Shown here: positions 38,575 through 51,808 of the stretch, piece by piece
Position numbering within the stretch: the stretch's first letter is position 1
Layout: every line of letters begins with the position of its first letter
Assembly: GCF_027105095.1 (NCBI RefSeq)
Contig: NZ_CP114278.1
Span: 2,232,001-2,296,000 of the forward strand
DNA: 64,000 bases
Reading direction: 5' to 3'
DNA from: Brevundimonas vesicularis
Lineage (GTDB): Bacteria; Pseudomonadota; Alphaproteobacteria; Caulobacterales; Caulobacteraceae
Notes under the pieces: model-generated
Database searches by the model: none
What the model saw: the letters and a program-made list of their open reading frames with translations, nothing else
Told to the model about the DNA's origin: nothing
Position numbers and translations under genes: made by a program

Positions 38575-38769
38575 ATGACCGACGACAAAGCCCGTCACGA
38601 CGCGTCGCCCGACGCTCCGCACGCCAAGCGCACGACTTCGCAGGACGGCGTGCCGGACCAGCTCGACAAGATCGACAAGTCCGACAGCCGCCAGGAGGCC
38701 CTGGTTGATGAAGGCCTGGAAGAAACGTTCCCCGCCAGCGATCCAGTCTCGGCGAAGCGCATCACCTGA
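38575..38769 (+). CDS. Small conserved protein with ETFPASDP motif
   Basis: This 64-aa hydrophilic protein ends DEGLEETFPASDPVSAKRIT. The ETFPASDP motif is a mark of small stress-linked proteins widespread in proteobacteria. An AAGGAGAG site lies upstream. It is likely co-transcribed with the acidic protein before it. Confidence 0.8.
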   Translation: MTDDKARHDASPDAPHAKRTTSQDGVPDQLDKIDKSDSRQEALVDEGLEETFPASDPVSAKRIT

Positions 38770-38797
38770 TCGCTGTTCACAACGCAAGTGATCCGCT

Positions 38798-38830
38798 AAC
38801 CCACTTCGTAGAAACACGGAGTGGGTTTTT
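38798..38830 (+). terminator. Intrinsic terminator abutting the moxR start
   Basis: AACCCACT and AGTGGGTT pair around a 14-nt loop and run into TTTTTCT. The U-run ends five nt or less before the moxR ATG (38833), so the moxR transcript must start inside or after this element if it is separate. Confidence 0.7.
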
Positions 38831-38832
38831 CT

Positions 38833-39693
38833 ATGAGCCGTTTCGAAGGCACGGACCGCTATATCGCCACCAGCGACCTCAAGGTCGCGGTGAACGCCGC
38901 GGTCGCACTTGAGCGTCCGCTGCTGATCAAGGGCGAGCCTGGCACAGGCAAGACGGTCTTGGCCTATGAGATCGCCAAGGCCTTTGACGCCCCGCTGATC
39001 ACCTGGCACGTCAAATCCACGACCAAGGCCCACAACGGCTTGTATGAATACGACGCCGTCAGCCGGCTGCGCGACAGCCAGTTGGGCGAGGAACGCGTCC
39101 ATGACGTCCGTAACTATCTGAAGAAGGGCAAGTTGTGGGAGGCCTTTACCGCCCCTGCCCGCCCCGTCCTGCTGATCGACGAGATCGACAAGGCCGACAT
39201 AGAGTTTCCCAACGACCTGCTGCAGGAACTGGATCGCATGGAGTTCTACGTCCAGGAAACGGACGAGACGATCCGCGCCGAAGTTCGCCCCATCGTCATC
39301 ATCACCTCCAACAATGAAAAGGAGCTGCCCGACGCCTTCCTGCGCCGCTGCTTCTTCCACTTCATTCGTTTCCCCGATGCCGAAACCCTGTCGGCTATCG
39401 TCGAAGTGCATTTCCCCGGCATCAAACCGCGCCTGGTTTCCGAGGCGTTGAAGACCTTCTACGAAATCCGCGACACGCCGGGCCTGAAGAAAAAGCCGTC
39501 AACCTCGGAGCTTCTGGATTGGCTGAAGCTGCTGCTGGTCGAGGATATCGACGCCGAGACCCTGCGCGAGAAGACGCCGAACAAGCTGATCCCGCCGCTG
39601 CACGGTGCGCTGCTGAAGAACGAACAGGACGTGCATCTGTTCGAACGTCTGGCGTTCCTGAACCGCCGCGAAGGCTCGCGCCCCGGCGGCTGA
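38833..39693 (+). CDS. MoxR-family AAA+ ATPase
   Basis: The protein has 286 aa from ATG 38833. It has Walker A GEPGTGKT, Walker B VLLIDEIDKAD, sensor ITSNNEKELPDAFLRRC, and a C-terminal lid. MoxR ATPases act as chaperones for metal-enzyme or stress complexes, usually with a von Willebrand factor A partner. No VWA gene follows here; a lipoprotein comes next. No ribosome-binding site precedes the ATG because a terminator U-run is there, so leaderless translation is plausible. Confidence 0.93.
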   Translation: MSRFEGTDRYIATSDLKVAVNAAVALERPLLIKGEPGTGKTVLAYEIAKAFDAPLITWHVKSTTKAHNGLYEYDAVSRLRDSQLGEERVHDVRNYLKKGKLWEAFTAPARPVLLIDEIDKADIEFPNDLLQELDRMEFYVQETDETIRAEVRPIVIITSNNEKELPDAFLRRCFFHFIRFPDAETLSAIVEVHFPGIKPRLVSEALKTFYEIRDTPGLKKKPSTSELLDWLKLLLVEDIDAETLREKTPNKLIPPLHGALLKNEQDVHLFERLAFLNRREGSRPGG

Positions 39694-39766
39694 CCCGGTG
39701 ATTACCGCGATTTCACTGGATCATGCGACCGCAGCGCGCAGAATGGGGGCCAAGAGAGGTTCGACC

Positions 39767-40567
39767 ATGCGTCATGTCCTGCTTTATCTAGCTCTCAGCG
39801 CCAGCCTGGCTGCCTGCGACGGCGACAACTCGGTCCGCATCACCACCACCTCGTCCAGCGACGATCAGGATGCGGGGGTACTGAAGGTGATCGACGCCCT
39901 GCAATGCCCCGACAATCTTGGCGTCCTGACGCGGAAGGGCCTGGCGGCGGCGGGCGGCGCGAACTGCGTCTATGGCGGCCCCAAGGGCGCCGACGTCGTG
40001 CTGCATCTGGTCAAGCTGGATGATCGCTCCGTCGATGACGTGCTGCGGGATTTCGAAGCGCGCGCCAGCGCCGATCTGCCCCATACTGTCGCGCGCCTTG
40101 CTCCCGGGGCCGGAGATGCGCCGCCGCCGCCAGCGATCGAGGCAGGCGATACGACTTCTGTCGAGGCGCTCGGGGTCGACATCAAGACGCGTGGCGAGGA
40201 CGCCTCGGTCCGCTTGCCCGGCCTGAAGATCGAGACCCAGGGCGATAACGCCAGAGTCCGCATCGGCGGCATCAATATCCAGTCCAAGGACGGACAAAAC
40301 GTCCGCACCGAAACCTCGACGGTCAGCGTGGACGCCAACGACAACTCCACGCGCGTGCGCACCCGTGCGCCGGGCGCAGCGACGCGCATGACCTATATCC
40401 TGGCTGACGATCAGCCCGGCGATGCGGGTTGGCGCCAAGTCGGCTTCGAGGCGCGCGGCCCCAGTGGCGGCCCGATCGTGATCGCCGTGGTCAGGTCCAA
40501 GGATCGCCGCAACGACGGCATTTTCGACGACGCCAAGGAGCTGGTCACGCTGAACGTCGGACGCTGA
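39767..40567 (+). CDS. Hypothetical lipoprotein (266 aa)
   Basis: The ATG at 39767 opens a signal with lipobox SLAAC (about Cys18), preceded by GAGAGG. The mature part has a Ser/Thr/Asp segment, then a proline tract, then strands rich in Asp/Thr with repeated K-E-T-Q motifs (IETQGDNARVRIGG, TRVRTRAP). No domain recognised. It is probably anchored in the outer or inner membrane. Confidence 0.7.
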   Translation: MRHVLLYLALSASLAACDGDNSVRITTTSSSDDQDAGVLKVIDALQCPDNLGVLTRKGLAAAGGANCVYGGPKGADVVLHLVKLDDRSVDDVLRDFEARASADLPHTVARLAPGAGDAPPPPAIEAGDTTSVEALGVDIKTRGEDASVRLPGLKIETQGDNARVRIGGINIQSKDGQNVRTETSTVSVDANDNSTRVRTRAPGAATRMTYILADDQPGDAGWRQVGFEARGPSGGPIVIAVVRSKDRRNDGIFDDAKELVTLNVGR

Positions 40568-40661
40568 CGCGGCGATTTCCTGCGCCGTCTGGTCCCTCCC
40601 GCTTGATCCCGGCGTATCTTTGCGTCACCTGACCAGCCGACAAGCGATCAGGACACGCGAT

Positions 40662-41303
40662 TTGGCCGAGCGCCCCACCAAGAAGAACGCCCCCCGCGCC
40701 TGGCAGCGCATGCTGTCCGGTCGTCGCCTGGATCTGTTGGACCCGTCGCCGTTCGACATCGAGATCGAGGACATCGCCCACGGCCTGGCGCGCGTCGCCC
40801 GTTGGAACGGTCAGACCATCGGCGAACACGCCTTTTCGGTCGCCCAGCACTCGTGCGTGGTTGAAGAGATCGCCGCCCACATCAAGCCCGGCCTGGATCC
40901 GAAATGGCGTCTGGCCGCCTTGCTGCATGACGCCTCGGAATACGTCATCGGCGACATGATCTCGCCGTTCAAGGCCGCGCTCGGAGCCGGTTACAAGGAC
41001 TTCGAGGCCAAGCTGGAAGCCGCGATCCACCTCCGCTACGGCCTGCCGCCCAAGACGCCGCAAACGGTCAAGACCCTGATCAAAAAGGCCGACAAGGCCT
41101 GCGCCTTCTTTGAGGCGACGCAATTGGCGGGTTTCACCGAAAAGGAATCGCTGGGCTTCTTCGGCAGCCCGCCCGAAGGCTACAGCCTGACGATCGAGCC
41201 TCAACCCGCGCCGGTCGCCCAGGCCCGCTATCTTGAACGCTACCGTGTCCTGGCTGGAGCCGTCGGCCTGATCCCCGCCGACGACGCCTGGCATACGGAA
41301 TAG
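40662..41303 (+). CDS. HD-domain hydrolase (YfbR-like)
   Basis: The protein has 213 aa from TTG 40662, preceded by AGGA; a TTG 14 codons upstream is also possible. HD phosphohydrolase motifs are HAFSVAQHS near the start and LLHDASEYVIGDMISPFK. YfbR-like enzymes dephosphorylate deoxynucleoside monophosphates. The Nudix-type regulator follows after 4 nt. Confidence 0.85.
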   Translation: MAERPTKKNAPRAWQRMLSGRRLDLLDPSPFDIEIEDIAHGLARVARWNGQTIGEHAFSVAQHSCVVEEIAAHIKPGLDPKWRLAALLHDASEYVIGDMISPFKAALGAGYKDFEAKLEAAIHLRYGLPPKTPQTVKTLIKKADKACAFFEATQLAGFTEKESLGFFGSPPEGYSLTIEPQPAPVAQARYLERYRVLAGAVGLIPADDAWHTE

Positions 41304-41307
41304 CGCG

Positions 41308-42240
41308 ATGACCCAGGGGGCGGAGGACGGCGTTCGCATCGGTCTGTCGGCGGTCGTGATTACCTTGAGAGACCGGCAGGCCGTCGTCCTGACGACCCCG
41401 ACCGAGGACGGTTCGCGGGCCCTGCCCTTCGGGCCGTTTGATCCCGTGCGCGACCGCACCTTCGAACGCGCCCTACGAGACTTCGTGACGGCTCAGACCG
41501 GGTTTCGGCTCGGCTTCGTCGAACAGCTCTACACCTTCGGCGACGCGGGCCGCGCCTCGCCCCGCGCGACGCCCGGCCCTGGGCGTCACAGAGAGGTCTC
41601 GGTCGGCTATCTGGCCCTGACGCCCGACGCGGCGGAAGGCCAGACCCACGACGCCCGCTGGGACGCCGTGTTCGAGTTCTTTCCCTGGGAAGACCGGCGC
41701 GGCGGCCAAGACACTCAGATCGCGGAAGGCCTTCACGCGTGGGCAGATGGCGACGAGCACCGGCTGGCCCGCGCCCGCGCCCTGTTCGCCCTGACGCCCG
41801 ATCACCGCTGGAACGAAGAGCGGGTGCTGGAGCGCTATGAACTGCTCTACGAAGCGCGTCTGGTTGCCGAGGCCTGGCGCGACGCCGATCTGTCGCCCAC
41901 GCAGCCCATGCCGGGCCGCATCATGACCTCCGATCACCGGCGCATCCTGGCGACTGCGCTCGGCCGCCTGCGCAGCAAGCTGAAATACCGCCCGGTCCTG
42001 TTCGATCTGACGCCTGGCGTCTTCACCCTTTCCCAACTTCAGGCCGGCGCCGAGGCCGTGTCGGGCCTCAGCCTGCACAAGCAGAATTTCCGGCGCGGCG
42101 TGGAGCGGACAGGGCTTGTCGAGGCCACCGGACAGCTCTCTTCCACAACGGGCGGGCGACCCGCCGAACTGTTTCGATTCAAGGGCGTTGACGCCCAGAC
42201 CGGCGCCGCGCCGGGCCTGTCTTTGCCCGCGCAAAGATAG
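41308..42240 (+). CDS. NrtR-like Nudix-related transcriptional regulator (NAD regulator)
   Basis: This 310-aa protein has an N-terminal Nudix-like fold (about 10-160) with a degenerate Nudix box (RALRDFVTAQTGF), and a C-terminal winged helix (about 215-300: ALGRLRSKLKYRPVLFDLTPGVFTLSQLQ). NrtR proteins sense ADP-ribose and repress NAD biosynthesis genes. The adjacent HD hydrolase may be part of nucleotide metabolism it controls. Direct targets are not visible here. Confidence 0.82.
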   Translation: MTQGAEDGVRIGLSAVVITLRDRQAVVLTTPTEDGSRALPFGPFDPVRDRTFERALRDFVTAQTGFRLGFVEQLYTFGDAGRASPRATPGPGRHREVSVGYLALTPDAAEGQTHDARWDAVFEFFPWEDRRGGQDTQIAEGLHAWADGDEHRLARARALFALTPDHRWNEERVLERYELLYEARLVAEAWRDADLSPTQPMPGRIMTSDHRRILATALGRLRSKLKYRPVLFDLTPGVFTLSQLQAGAEAVSGLSLHKQNFRRGVERTGLVEATGQLSSTTGGRPAELFRFKGVDAQTGAAPGLSLPAQR

Positions 42241-42327
42241 CGTCGGATTTCTTTCACAGACGGGTTGCGAAGCGCTGCGGCTCCGACTAGAGAAGCCCCT
42301 CGCTCGACCAAGCGATATCGGCGCCGC

Positions 42328-42417
<90 letters not shown>

Positions 42418-42498
42418 TTTCCGATTGAATTATTTATATAATTTACCCCGATAGGGCTTCCGGCCCACATCCCTCCCCTCAAAAGATGAGGCGGGTCT

Positions 42499-42573
42499 GT
42501 GCTGTCAGTCTGACCCCCGGTTGGTGCTGGCGCGGAGGTGCTGGCAGTCTAACGGGGGTGCTGTCAGTCTAAC
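42499..42573 (+). repeat. Three direct copies of GTGCTGKCAGTCTRAC
   Basis: 16-nt copies lie at 42499-42514, 42538-42553 and 42558-42573 with one or two changes each. They start 82 nt after tRNA-Ser in a 291-nt gene-free stretch. Multiple terminal repeats of this kind are a feature of IS21-type elements, so this may be a leftover end, but no transposase is seen. Confidence 0.6.
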
Positions 42574-42708
42574 GCTAACTTGTCTCCACTTATGCAGCCT
42601 TAAGGCCTGATCGGAGATCGCATTTCGTGAAGCCACTATCCTTCAAACGCCACCGCTAGGCGCAAAGACCCCTGCCCTCCTTTGCTCACCGAAGTCTGCA
42701 ATGCGCCA

Positions 42709-43296
42709 TTAGCGGACCTCACCATCTGTCCCAAAAAACGACATTGGGTGGTTCATGTCGGTACATGTCGGCGCGGGCGGTGCGCTGAACTCCATGAACC
42801 ATCCGGCGAGTTCGTCTGACGAACACGACACTTCTCCAATCAGCCACATCCGGAGCATGGCCATCTGTCCGGCGGCGTTACCCGCAGAAAGAAGCGCCGC
42901 CGCTCTCTCCGCGCCCATCGGCCAACGGGCCTCGATCATGGTCGCCAGTTTTCGTTGCAGCTTGGACAACAGCGGCGGCTCGAACAGCATCCGGGCCAAG
43001 GCGCGTTGGGGCCAAACGTGCTCGAGCATGGCCTTCAGCGCGGCTCGACTGGTCCGACCGGAAGCAGCCGCCGCCAAAGGGATGAAGACCGGCTCGATCA
43101 CCGCGAGCAGAACCTCGTCCTTGTTCCGGAAATGCTCATAGAAGGTGGAGCGGCCCACGCCGGCGGCCTCGATGACATCGGCCGTGCGGATGGCGTCGTA
43201 CCGGCGCTCGAAGATCAGGCGGATAAGGGCGTCGAAGATCGCCGCGCGGGTGCGCTTCATTCGGCGGTCCAGATCGTGATCGGCACCTTGGGTCAT
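42709..43296 (-). CDS. TetR/AcrR-family transcriptional regulator
   Basis: The protein is 195 aa from ATG 43296. The N-terminal HTH is clear (IRTADVIEAAGVGRSTFYEHFRNKDEVL, about 38-66). The ligand-binding part is divergent, with GWFMEF near the end. It is divergent from a membrane protein gene and probably represses it. Confidence 0.88.
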   Translation of the reverse strand: MTQGADHDLDRRMKRTRAAIFDALIRLIFERRYDAIRTADVIEAAGVGRSTFYEHFRNKDEVLLAVIEPVFIPLAAAASGRTSRAALKAMLEHVWPQRALARMLFEPPLLSKLQRKLATMIEARWPMGAERAAALLSAGNAAGQMAMLRMWLIGEVSCSSDELAGWFMEFSAPPAPTCTDMNHPMSFFGTDGEVR

Positions 43297-43460
43297 GTCG
43301 TGACGATAGCCCAAGCCCGCACGACGTTCAGCCCGTCAGGCGACCATGCCGGCGGACGATTGCGCCCCGTTGTCCGGAATCGGACTTTTGGCGGTTTCGT
43401 CTCTGGCGGACAGTCTGCCTCTGCGCCCACCTTCGCTCTCCATATTTCGAGGGGATGAAC

Positions 43461-44102
43461 ATGACCGGGCGCGATCAGGATCGTATTTCGGGGGGATTGA
43501 TTGTCGGCGCTGTCGGGGCTGCGGCCACGCTGATGCTTCACCACCCCACATCCTTCAAAGGACCGGACGACGGCCTGTTGTTGAACGACTGGAGCAACAC
43601 GGCCGTGCACGGCGCCATGATCGTCTGCCTGCTGGCCTTACGTTTCGGTCACGCCGAATGGGCGCAGCGACTGGGCAAGGCACACCTCAGTGTTCGTCTC
43701 GGCGCCATGCTACTCGACAGCGGCATGACCGCCTTCATCGCCGCCGCCCTGATCAGCGGCTTCGCCGCCAGCGGCGTCGCGGCGCGCCTGGAACCGGACG
43801 ATGCACGTCTGATGCTCAAGGGTTTCGTGGCGCTGAACCAGGCCCTGGCCAATCTGGGCATGGCCTTGACCGCAGCGGCCATGGCGACCTGGGCCGTGCG
43901 GATGCTGCGGCTCGACATGGTGGCACGGATCGCGGGCGGCCTCGGCCTCATCGCGGCCGTCGCAGCGGCGTGCTGGATGATCGTCGGCCAGGGCGCCTTC
44001 GGCCTCTATCCAGCGGTGACCGCCACGGCCCTGTTCGGCCTCTGGTCGATCCTGATCGCATCGCAGATGATGGTCGCCCCCGCTAAGGAGCCCGCACGAT
44101 GA
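43461..44102 (+). CDS. Membrane protein of unknown function
   Basis: The protein has 213 aa from the second ATG (43461), which has GAGGGG at six nt, unlike the first ATG at 43455. It has about six hydrophobic segments, including GGLIVGAVGAAATLMLHH, a central AMIVCLLALRFGHAEW, and a C-terminal ATALFGLWSILIASQMM. No family recognised. Its stop overlaps the VOC gene (ATGA), so the two are an operon likely controlled by the divergent TetR. Confidence 0.7.
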   Translation: MTGRDQDRISGGLIVGAVGAAATLMLHHPTSFKGPDDGLLLNDWSNTAVHGAMIVCLLALRFGHAEWAQRLGKAHLSVRLGAMLLDSGMTAFIAAALISGFAASGVAARLEPDDARLMLKGFVALNQALANLGMALTAAAMATWAVRMLRLDMVARIAGGLGLIAAVAAACWMIVGQGAFGLYPAVTATALFGLWSILIASQMMVAPAKEPAR

Positions 44103-44452
44103 GCGAGACGCATCGAGCCGTCGCCATTCTGGCCAGTCGTGACCTGAAGGTCAGCGAAGCTTTCTACGCCCGCCTCGGCTTTCGGGTCGTCAGCGACCAT
44201 GGGCACTATCTGATCCTGTCCGATGGTCGGGGGTGGCATCTGCATCTGAGCGCCGCCCAATGGCCGGGACGGATCGAGGACAATCCTTTCGGCCTGTACC
44301 TCTATGTGGACGACGTCGACGCGGTCGCCGACCGCGTCCGAGATCTTATCCTCGCCCCGGGGTCGCCCGAGTTGAAGCCGTGGGGAACCTACGAGTTCGC
44401 GGTGAGCGATCCGGATGGGACGCTCGTCAGGATCGGACGGATCTCGGACTAG
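44099..44452 (+). CDS. VOC-family protein (glyoxalase/bleomycin-resistance fold)
   Basis: This 117-aa protein has the paired beta-alpha-beta-beta-beta modules: ILASRDLKVSEAFYARLGFRVV then PFGLYLYVDDVDAVADRV and FAVSDPDGTLVRIGR. The size and pattern match antibiotic-binding VOC proteins such as bleomycin-resistance protein. AAGGAG precedes the ATG. It overlaps the membrane protein gene. Confidence 0.85.
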   Translation: MSETHRAVAILASRDLKVSEAFYARLGFRVVSDHGHYLILSDGRGWHLHLSAAQWPGRIEDNPFGLYLYVDDVDAVADRVRDLILAPGSPELKPWGTYEFAVSDPDGTLVRIGRISD

Positions 44453-44646
44453 GCCTTGCGAAGACCCGAGCGATAGATCGCCATGCCGAGCGCGGCGGGA
44501 ACCACGGCGAGAGCCGACATTTCGACGGCCTCCATCGCGTGCCCGATGCTTGCGCCCCAGAGAATGAAGGTCGCCGCCGAGAGCACGGAGCCCGCGACAA
44601 GAACACCGCCCGCCACTTGGGGTGAAATACCGGACATCGCTTTCAT
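44449..44646 (-). CDS. Small two-span membrane protein
   Basis: The protein is 65 aa from ATG 44646, with GGGAGAG upstream. Two hydrophobic helices (GGVLVAGSVLSAATFILWGA and ALAVVPAALGMAIY) suggest a small inner-membrane protein. Function unknown. It is convergent with the VOC gene, with stops overlapping. Confidence 0.6.
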   Translation of the reverse strand: MKAMSGISPQVAGGVLVAGSVLSAATFILWGASIGHAMEAVEMSALAVVPAALGMAIYRSGLRKA

Positions 44647-44769
44647 CGCGTCTCTCCCTGTTCGAGAGGCACAACTACACACGCGACGTAAATACAATCC
44701 AAAGATGAGCCCAACGCACCGTCATCACTCTAGGGGTCGTCAAGGACAATCTGCCCCAGGAGCGTCCCA

Positions 44770-45231
44770 TTGCCGAAACTCCGCGTTCGGCGTAAGCGGA
44801 GGCTCCGGGGTATTCCATTGTCGCACCTTGCTCGCCAGTTCTGCGTCGGCCTAGCCGTGACCCTGATGGTCGCGCTGCAGGGCTTTGGCGCGATCAGCGC
44901 CGAGCACAAGATCGAACATGCGGTGCAGTTCCCCGGCGTCGCCTACGTCGAAATCGCCGCCGACGATCATGACCACGACCATGATCGCCAGGCTGTCGAT
45001 GCCGTACCGGGCGATACCGCCTTCGACGTCGCCGATAGCGATATCGACGAGCAGCCGGTCAAACCGCACCACCACCACGGCGGCGGCGACCAGCATCTGG
45101 TCATCGGCGACGAGTTGCCGTCGATCGACGGCTCCATGATCCATGTCGCGCGTCTCGGGCCTGCGCCCGATTCCGTGCCGCCCGGCGCCCTGGTCGACGC
45201 CCCGCACCAACCTCCCAGACAGAACGCCTGA
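44770..45231 (+). CDS. His/Asp-rich secreted protein of the metal-efflux cluster
   Basis: The protein has 153 aa from TTG 44770, with AGGAG at good spacing. An N-terminal hydrophobic signal (LAVTLMVALQGFGAISA) is followed by a metal-binding composition: DDHDHDHDR and KPHHHHGGGD. Such proteins, often first in czc-type operons, are thought to bind divalent metal in the periplasm. It precedes the RND pump genes on the same strand. Confidence 0.75.
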   Translation: MPKLRVRRKRRLRGIPLSHLARQFCVGLAVTLMVALQGFGAISAEHKIEHAVQFPGVAYVEIAADDHDHDHDRQAVDAVPGDTAFDVADSDIDEQPVKPHHHHGGGDQHLVIGDELPSIDGSMIHVARLGPAPDSVPPGALVDAPHQPPRQNA

Positions 45232-45292
45232 TCGCCTGAAAAGCTGATCCTGCGCGGCCGTTCGGCCGTGTGCGTCCTGTTGGAGAAATTCC

Positions 45293-46612
45293 TTGATACG
45301 TCCTCAGTCCGGCTCTGCCGGATGGCGAGGCCGAGGCGCGGCTGTGTCCGCCCTGGTGCTCGTCGCGGCCGCGACCCTGTCGCCGCCTTCCTCTGCGCTC
45401 GCGCAGTCGCCCGCCGCGCCTGCCTCATCGGCGGCGCCCCTCATGGACCTCGATGCGGCCCTGCGCCGCGCGATCGCCGCCGACCCGGCCCGCGCCGGTC
45501 TCGAGGCGCGCCTGCGCGCCGTCGAGGCCGGGGTGCGCCAAGCCGGCGTGCGGCCCAACCCCACCCTTGGCCTGATGGTCGAGAACCTGCCGACCTTCGG
45601 CGCCGGTTCCTTCATCGACCAGACCCAGACCACCCTGACCTATGATCAGAGGCTGGAACGCGGCGGCGATCGACCGGCGCGGTCCAGCCTGGCCCGTAGC
45701 GAAGGCCTGCTGGTCGTCGCCGAGGCGCGGGTGGCCCAACTCGACCGGCTGGAACTGGTCCAGCGCGCCTGGACCGACGCCCTCGCCGCCGACGCCCAGG
45801 TGGAGATCGCCCGCGAACGACTGAATCTGGCCGAACGCTTCCAGGCCGAGGTGCAGCGGCGCGTCAACGCCGCCCGCGATCCCCTGTTCGCCGGGGCGCG
45901 CGCCGAGGCGGAACTGGCCCAGGCCCAGATCGAATTCGATCAGGCCGAGGTCGCGGCCCGCCTCGCCCGCATCGTGCTGGCGAAGTTCTGGGACGGCGTC
46001 GTCGACTTCTCGGTCGGCCGCGACGCCTTCGAGGACACCAGCGCGTCCCGGATCGCGGCGGGCGAGGTCTCGCCGGCCGACCTGGAGGTCTTCCAGGCGC
46101 GTCGGGCAATCTCCGAGGCCCAGGTTCGTGTCGAAGAGGCGCGCGCCGTGGCCGATCCGACGGTCAGCGTCGGGGTACGGCATATGTGGGCCAACGACGT
46201 CTCGCTGGTGTTCGGGGGCAGTATTCCCCTGCAGCGTTACGACACGAACCAGGGTGCCATCGACCGCGCACGGGCCGAAGGCGTCGCCGCCCAGGCGGAC
46301 ATGAACGCGCGCCGGATCGAACTGGATCGCGAGATCGCCCGTCTGCAGGTCCTGCTTCTGACCCAGGCCAACGAAGCGCGGCGGATTTCCGAGGAGACCC
46401 TGCCTCAGGCGGAACGGGCCGTGACCCTGGTCCGCGACGGCTTCGCCCGAGGGGGCTTCACCTACAACGACGTCATGTCCGCCCATACGGCCCTTCTGCA
46501 GGCCCGCGCCCGACGCGTGGCCGTGCTGCAGGCCTTCCACAACGACCGCGCCCGCCTCGACCGGCTGACCGGAGCGCACGCCGACTTGCTCGGCCTGGAG
46601 ACCCAACCATGA
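45293..46612 (+). CDS. czcC: CzcC-like outer-membrane efflux protein
   Basis: This 439-aa TolC-like protein starts at TTG 45293 behind GGAG. It has a signal (residues 1-40), and two OEP repeats of heptad helices (QARIEFDQAEVAARLARI, AERFQAEVQRRVNAARD). It forms the outer-membrane duct for the RND pump. Stop overlaps czcB start (ATGA). Confidence 0.88.
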   Translation: MIRPQSGSAGWRGRGAAVSALVLVAAATLSPPSSALAQSPAAPASSAAPLMDLDAALRRAIAADPARAGLEARLRAVEAGVRQAGVRPNPTLGLMVENLPTFGAGSFIDQTQTTLTYDQRLERGGDRPARSSLARSEGLLVVAEARVAQLDRLELVQRAWTDALAADAQVEIARERLNLAERFQAEVQRRVNAARDPLFAGARAEAELAQAQIEFDQAEVAARLARIVLAKFWDGVVDFSVGRDAFEDTSASRIAAGEVSPADLEVFQARRAISEAQVRVEEARAVADPTVSVGVRHMWANDVSLVFGGSIPLQRYDTNQGAIDRARAEGVAAQADMNARRIELDREIARLQVLLLTQANEARRISEETLPQAERAVTLVRDGFARGGFTYNDVMSAHTALLQARARRVAVLQAFHNDRARLDRLTGAHADLLGLETQP

Positions 46613-47874
46613 ACAGCATCCGAACCCCCAGGCTCGCCTATGGCGCGGCCGTAACCGTTCTGGCTCTTGCCCTGGCATCCTGCGGCGGCGGCACGGAGAA
46701 GGCGGAACCGACCGCCGAGGAGGCGGCGGCCGCCGCCGCCGACTACGAGCGCGGCCCGCACAACGGTCGTCTGCTCCGCGACGGCGACTTCGCCCTGGAA
46801 GTGACCATCTATGAAGAAGGTCCGGAACCGCTCTTCCGCCTCTATCCGTACCAAAACGACAAGCCGCTGGATCCGCGTCAGGTCCAGGTCACAATGGCCC
46901 TGAGCCGTCTGGGGCCGAAGGTGGATCGGTTCGTCTTCACCCCGGAGAACGACTATCTGGCCAGCCCCGGCGTCGTGTTCGAGCCTCACTCGTTCGACGT
47001 CTCGGTCAATGCGGTCCGGGCCGGCAATCGGTCCAACTGGACCTATCAGTCCTATGAGGGACGGACCACGATCACCGCGCAGGCGGCTCAGGCCGGCGGT
47101 GTGACGACGGAACGGGTCGGGCCGGCGGTGCTGGGAGAGACCCTGCCGCTGAACGGTCGGGTCGAGATCAAGCCCGAGGGCAAGGCCGAGGTCCATGCCC
47201 GCTATCCGGGTCGGATCGTCTCGATGAACGTGGAACTGGGTCAGTCGGTCCGGCGCGGCCAGGTCCTGGCACGCGTCGAGTCCAGCGAAAGCCTGCAGAC
47301 CTATACGGTCACAGCCCCGATCTCGGGCGTGATCACGGTCAAGAACGCCAACCCCGGCCAGATCACCGGCGGCGGCCAGCCCATGCTGGAGATCGGCGAC
47401 CCGTCCCAACTGCACGCGGAGTTCTTCCTCTATCCGCGTGACGCCGAACGCGTCCGTGTCGGCCAGCGTGTCGAGGTCAAGAGCTTGGCCGGCGACAGCC
47501 GGACCACGGCGACGATCGAGGCAATCCTGCCGTCGGCGGACGTGATGAGCCAGACGATGGTGGCCCATGTCCACCTGGGGGCCCAGTCGGGCGCCTGGCG
47601 ACCGGGTCTGGGCGTGTCGGGCGTCGTCCAGGTCGGGGCAGGCGAAGTTCCCTTGGCGGTCAAGACCAAGGCCCTGCAGCCGTTCCGCGACTTCACCGTC
47701 GTCTACGCCAAAGTCGGCGACACATACGAGGTGCGGATGCTCGATCTGGGCCGTCGGACCGACGAGTGGACCGAGGTTCTTGGCGGCATCGAGCCCGGCA
47801 CGACCTATGTCGTCGACGGCGCCTTCCTCATTCGCGCGGACATCGACAAGTCCGGCGCGAGCCACGACCACTAA
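46609..47874 (+). CDS. czcB: CzcB-like periplasmic adaptor (membrane-fusion protein), lipoprotein
   Basis: The protein has 421 aa from ATG 46609. A lipobox LALASC places Cys25 as the lipid anchor. A family-specific N-terminal domain (HNGRLLRDGDFALEVTIYE...) precedes the lipoyl-like and barrel domains (GRVEIKPEGKAEVHARYPG, SGVITVKNANPGQITGGG). A C-terminal HDH could touch metal. It links CzcA to CzcC and may bring metal to the pump. Confidence 0.9.
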   Translation: MNSIRTPRLAYGAAVTVLALALASCGGGTEKAEPTAEEAAAAAADYERGPHNGRLLRDGDFALEVTIYEEGPEPLFRLYPYQNDKPLDPRQVQVTMALSRLGPKVDRFVFTPENDYLASPGVVFEPHSFDVSVNAVRAGNRSNWTYQSYEGRTTITAQAAQAGGVTTERVGPAVLGETLPLNGRVEIKPEGKAEVHARYPGRIVSMNVELGQSVRRGQVLARVESSESLQTYTVTAPISGVITVKNANPGQITGGGQPMLEIGDPSQLHAEFFLYPRDAERVRVGQRVEVKSLAGDSRTTATIEAILPSADVMSQTMVAHVHLGAQSGAWRPGLGVSGVVQVGAGEVPLAVKTKALQPFRDFTVVYAKVGDTYEVRMLDLGRRTDEWTEVLGGIEPGTTYVVDGAFLIRADIDKSGASHDH

Positions 47875-51794
<3,920 letters not shown>

Positions 51795-51808
51795 TCGGAG
51801 ACACCTCC

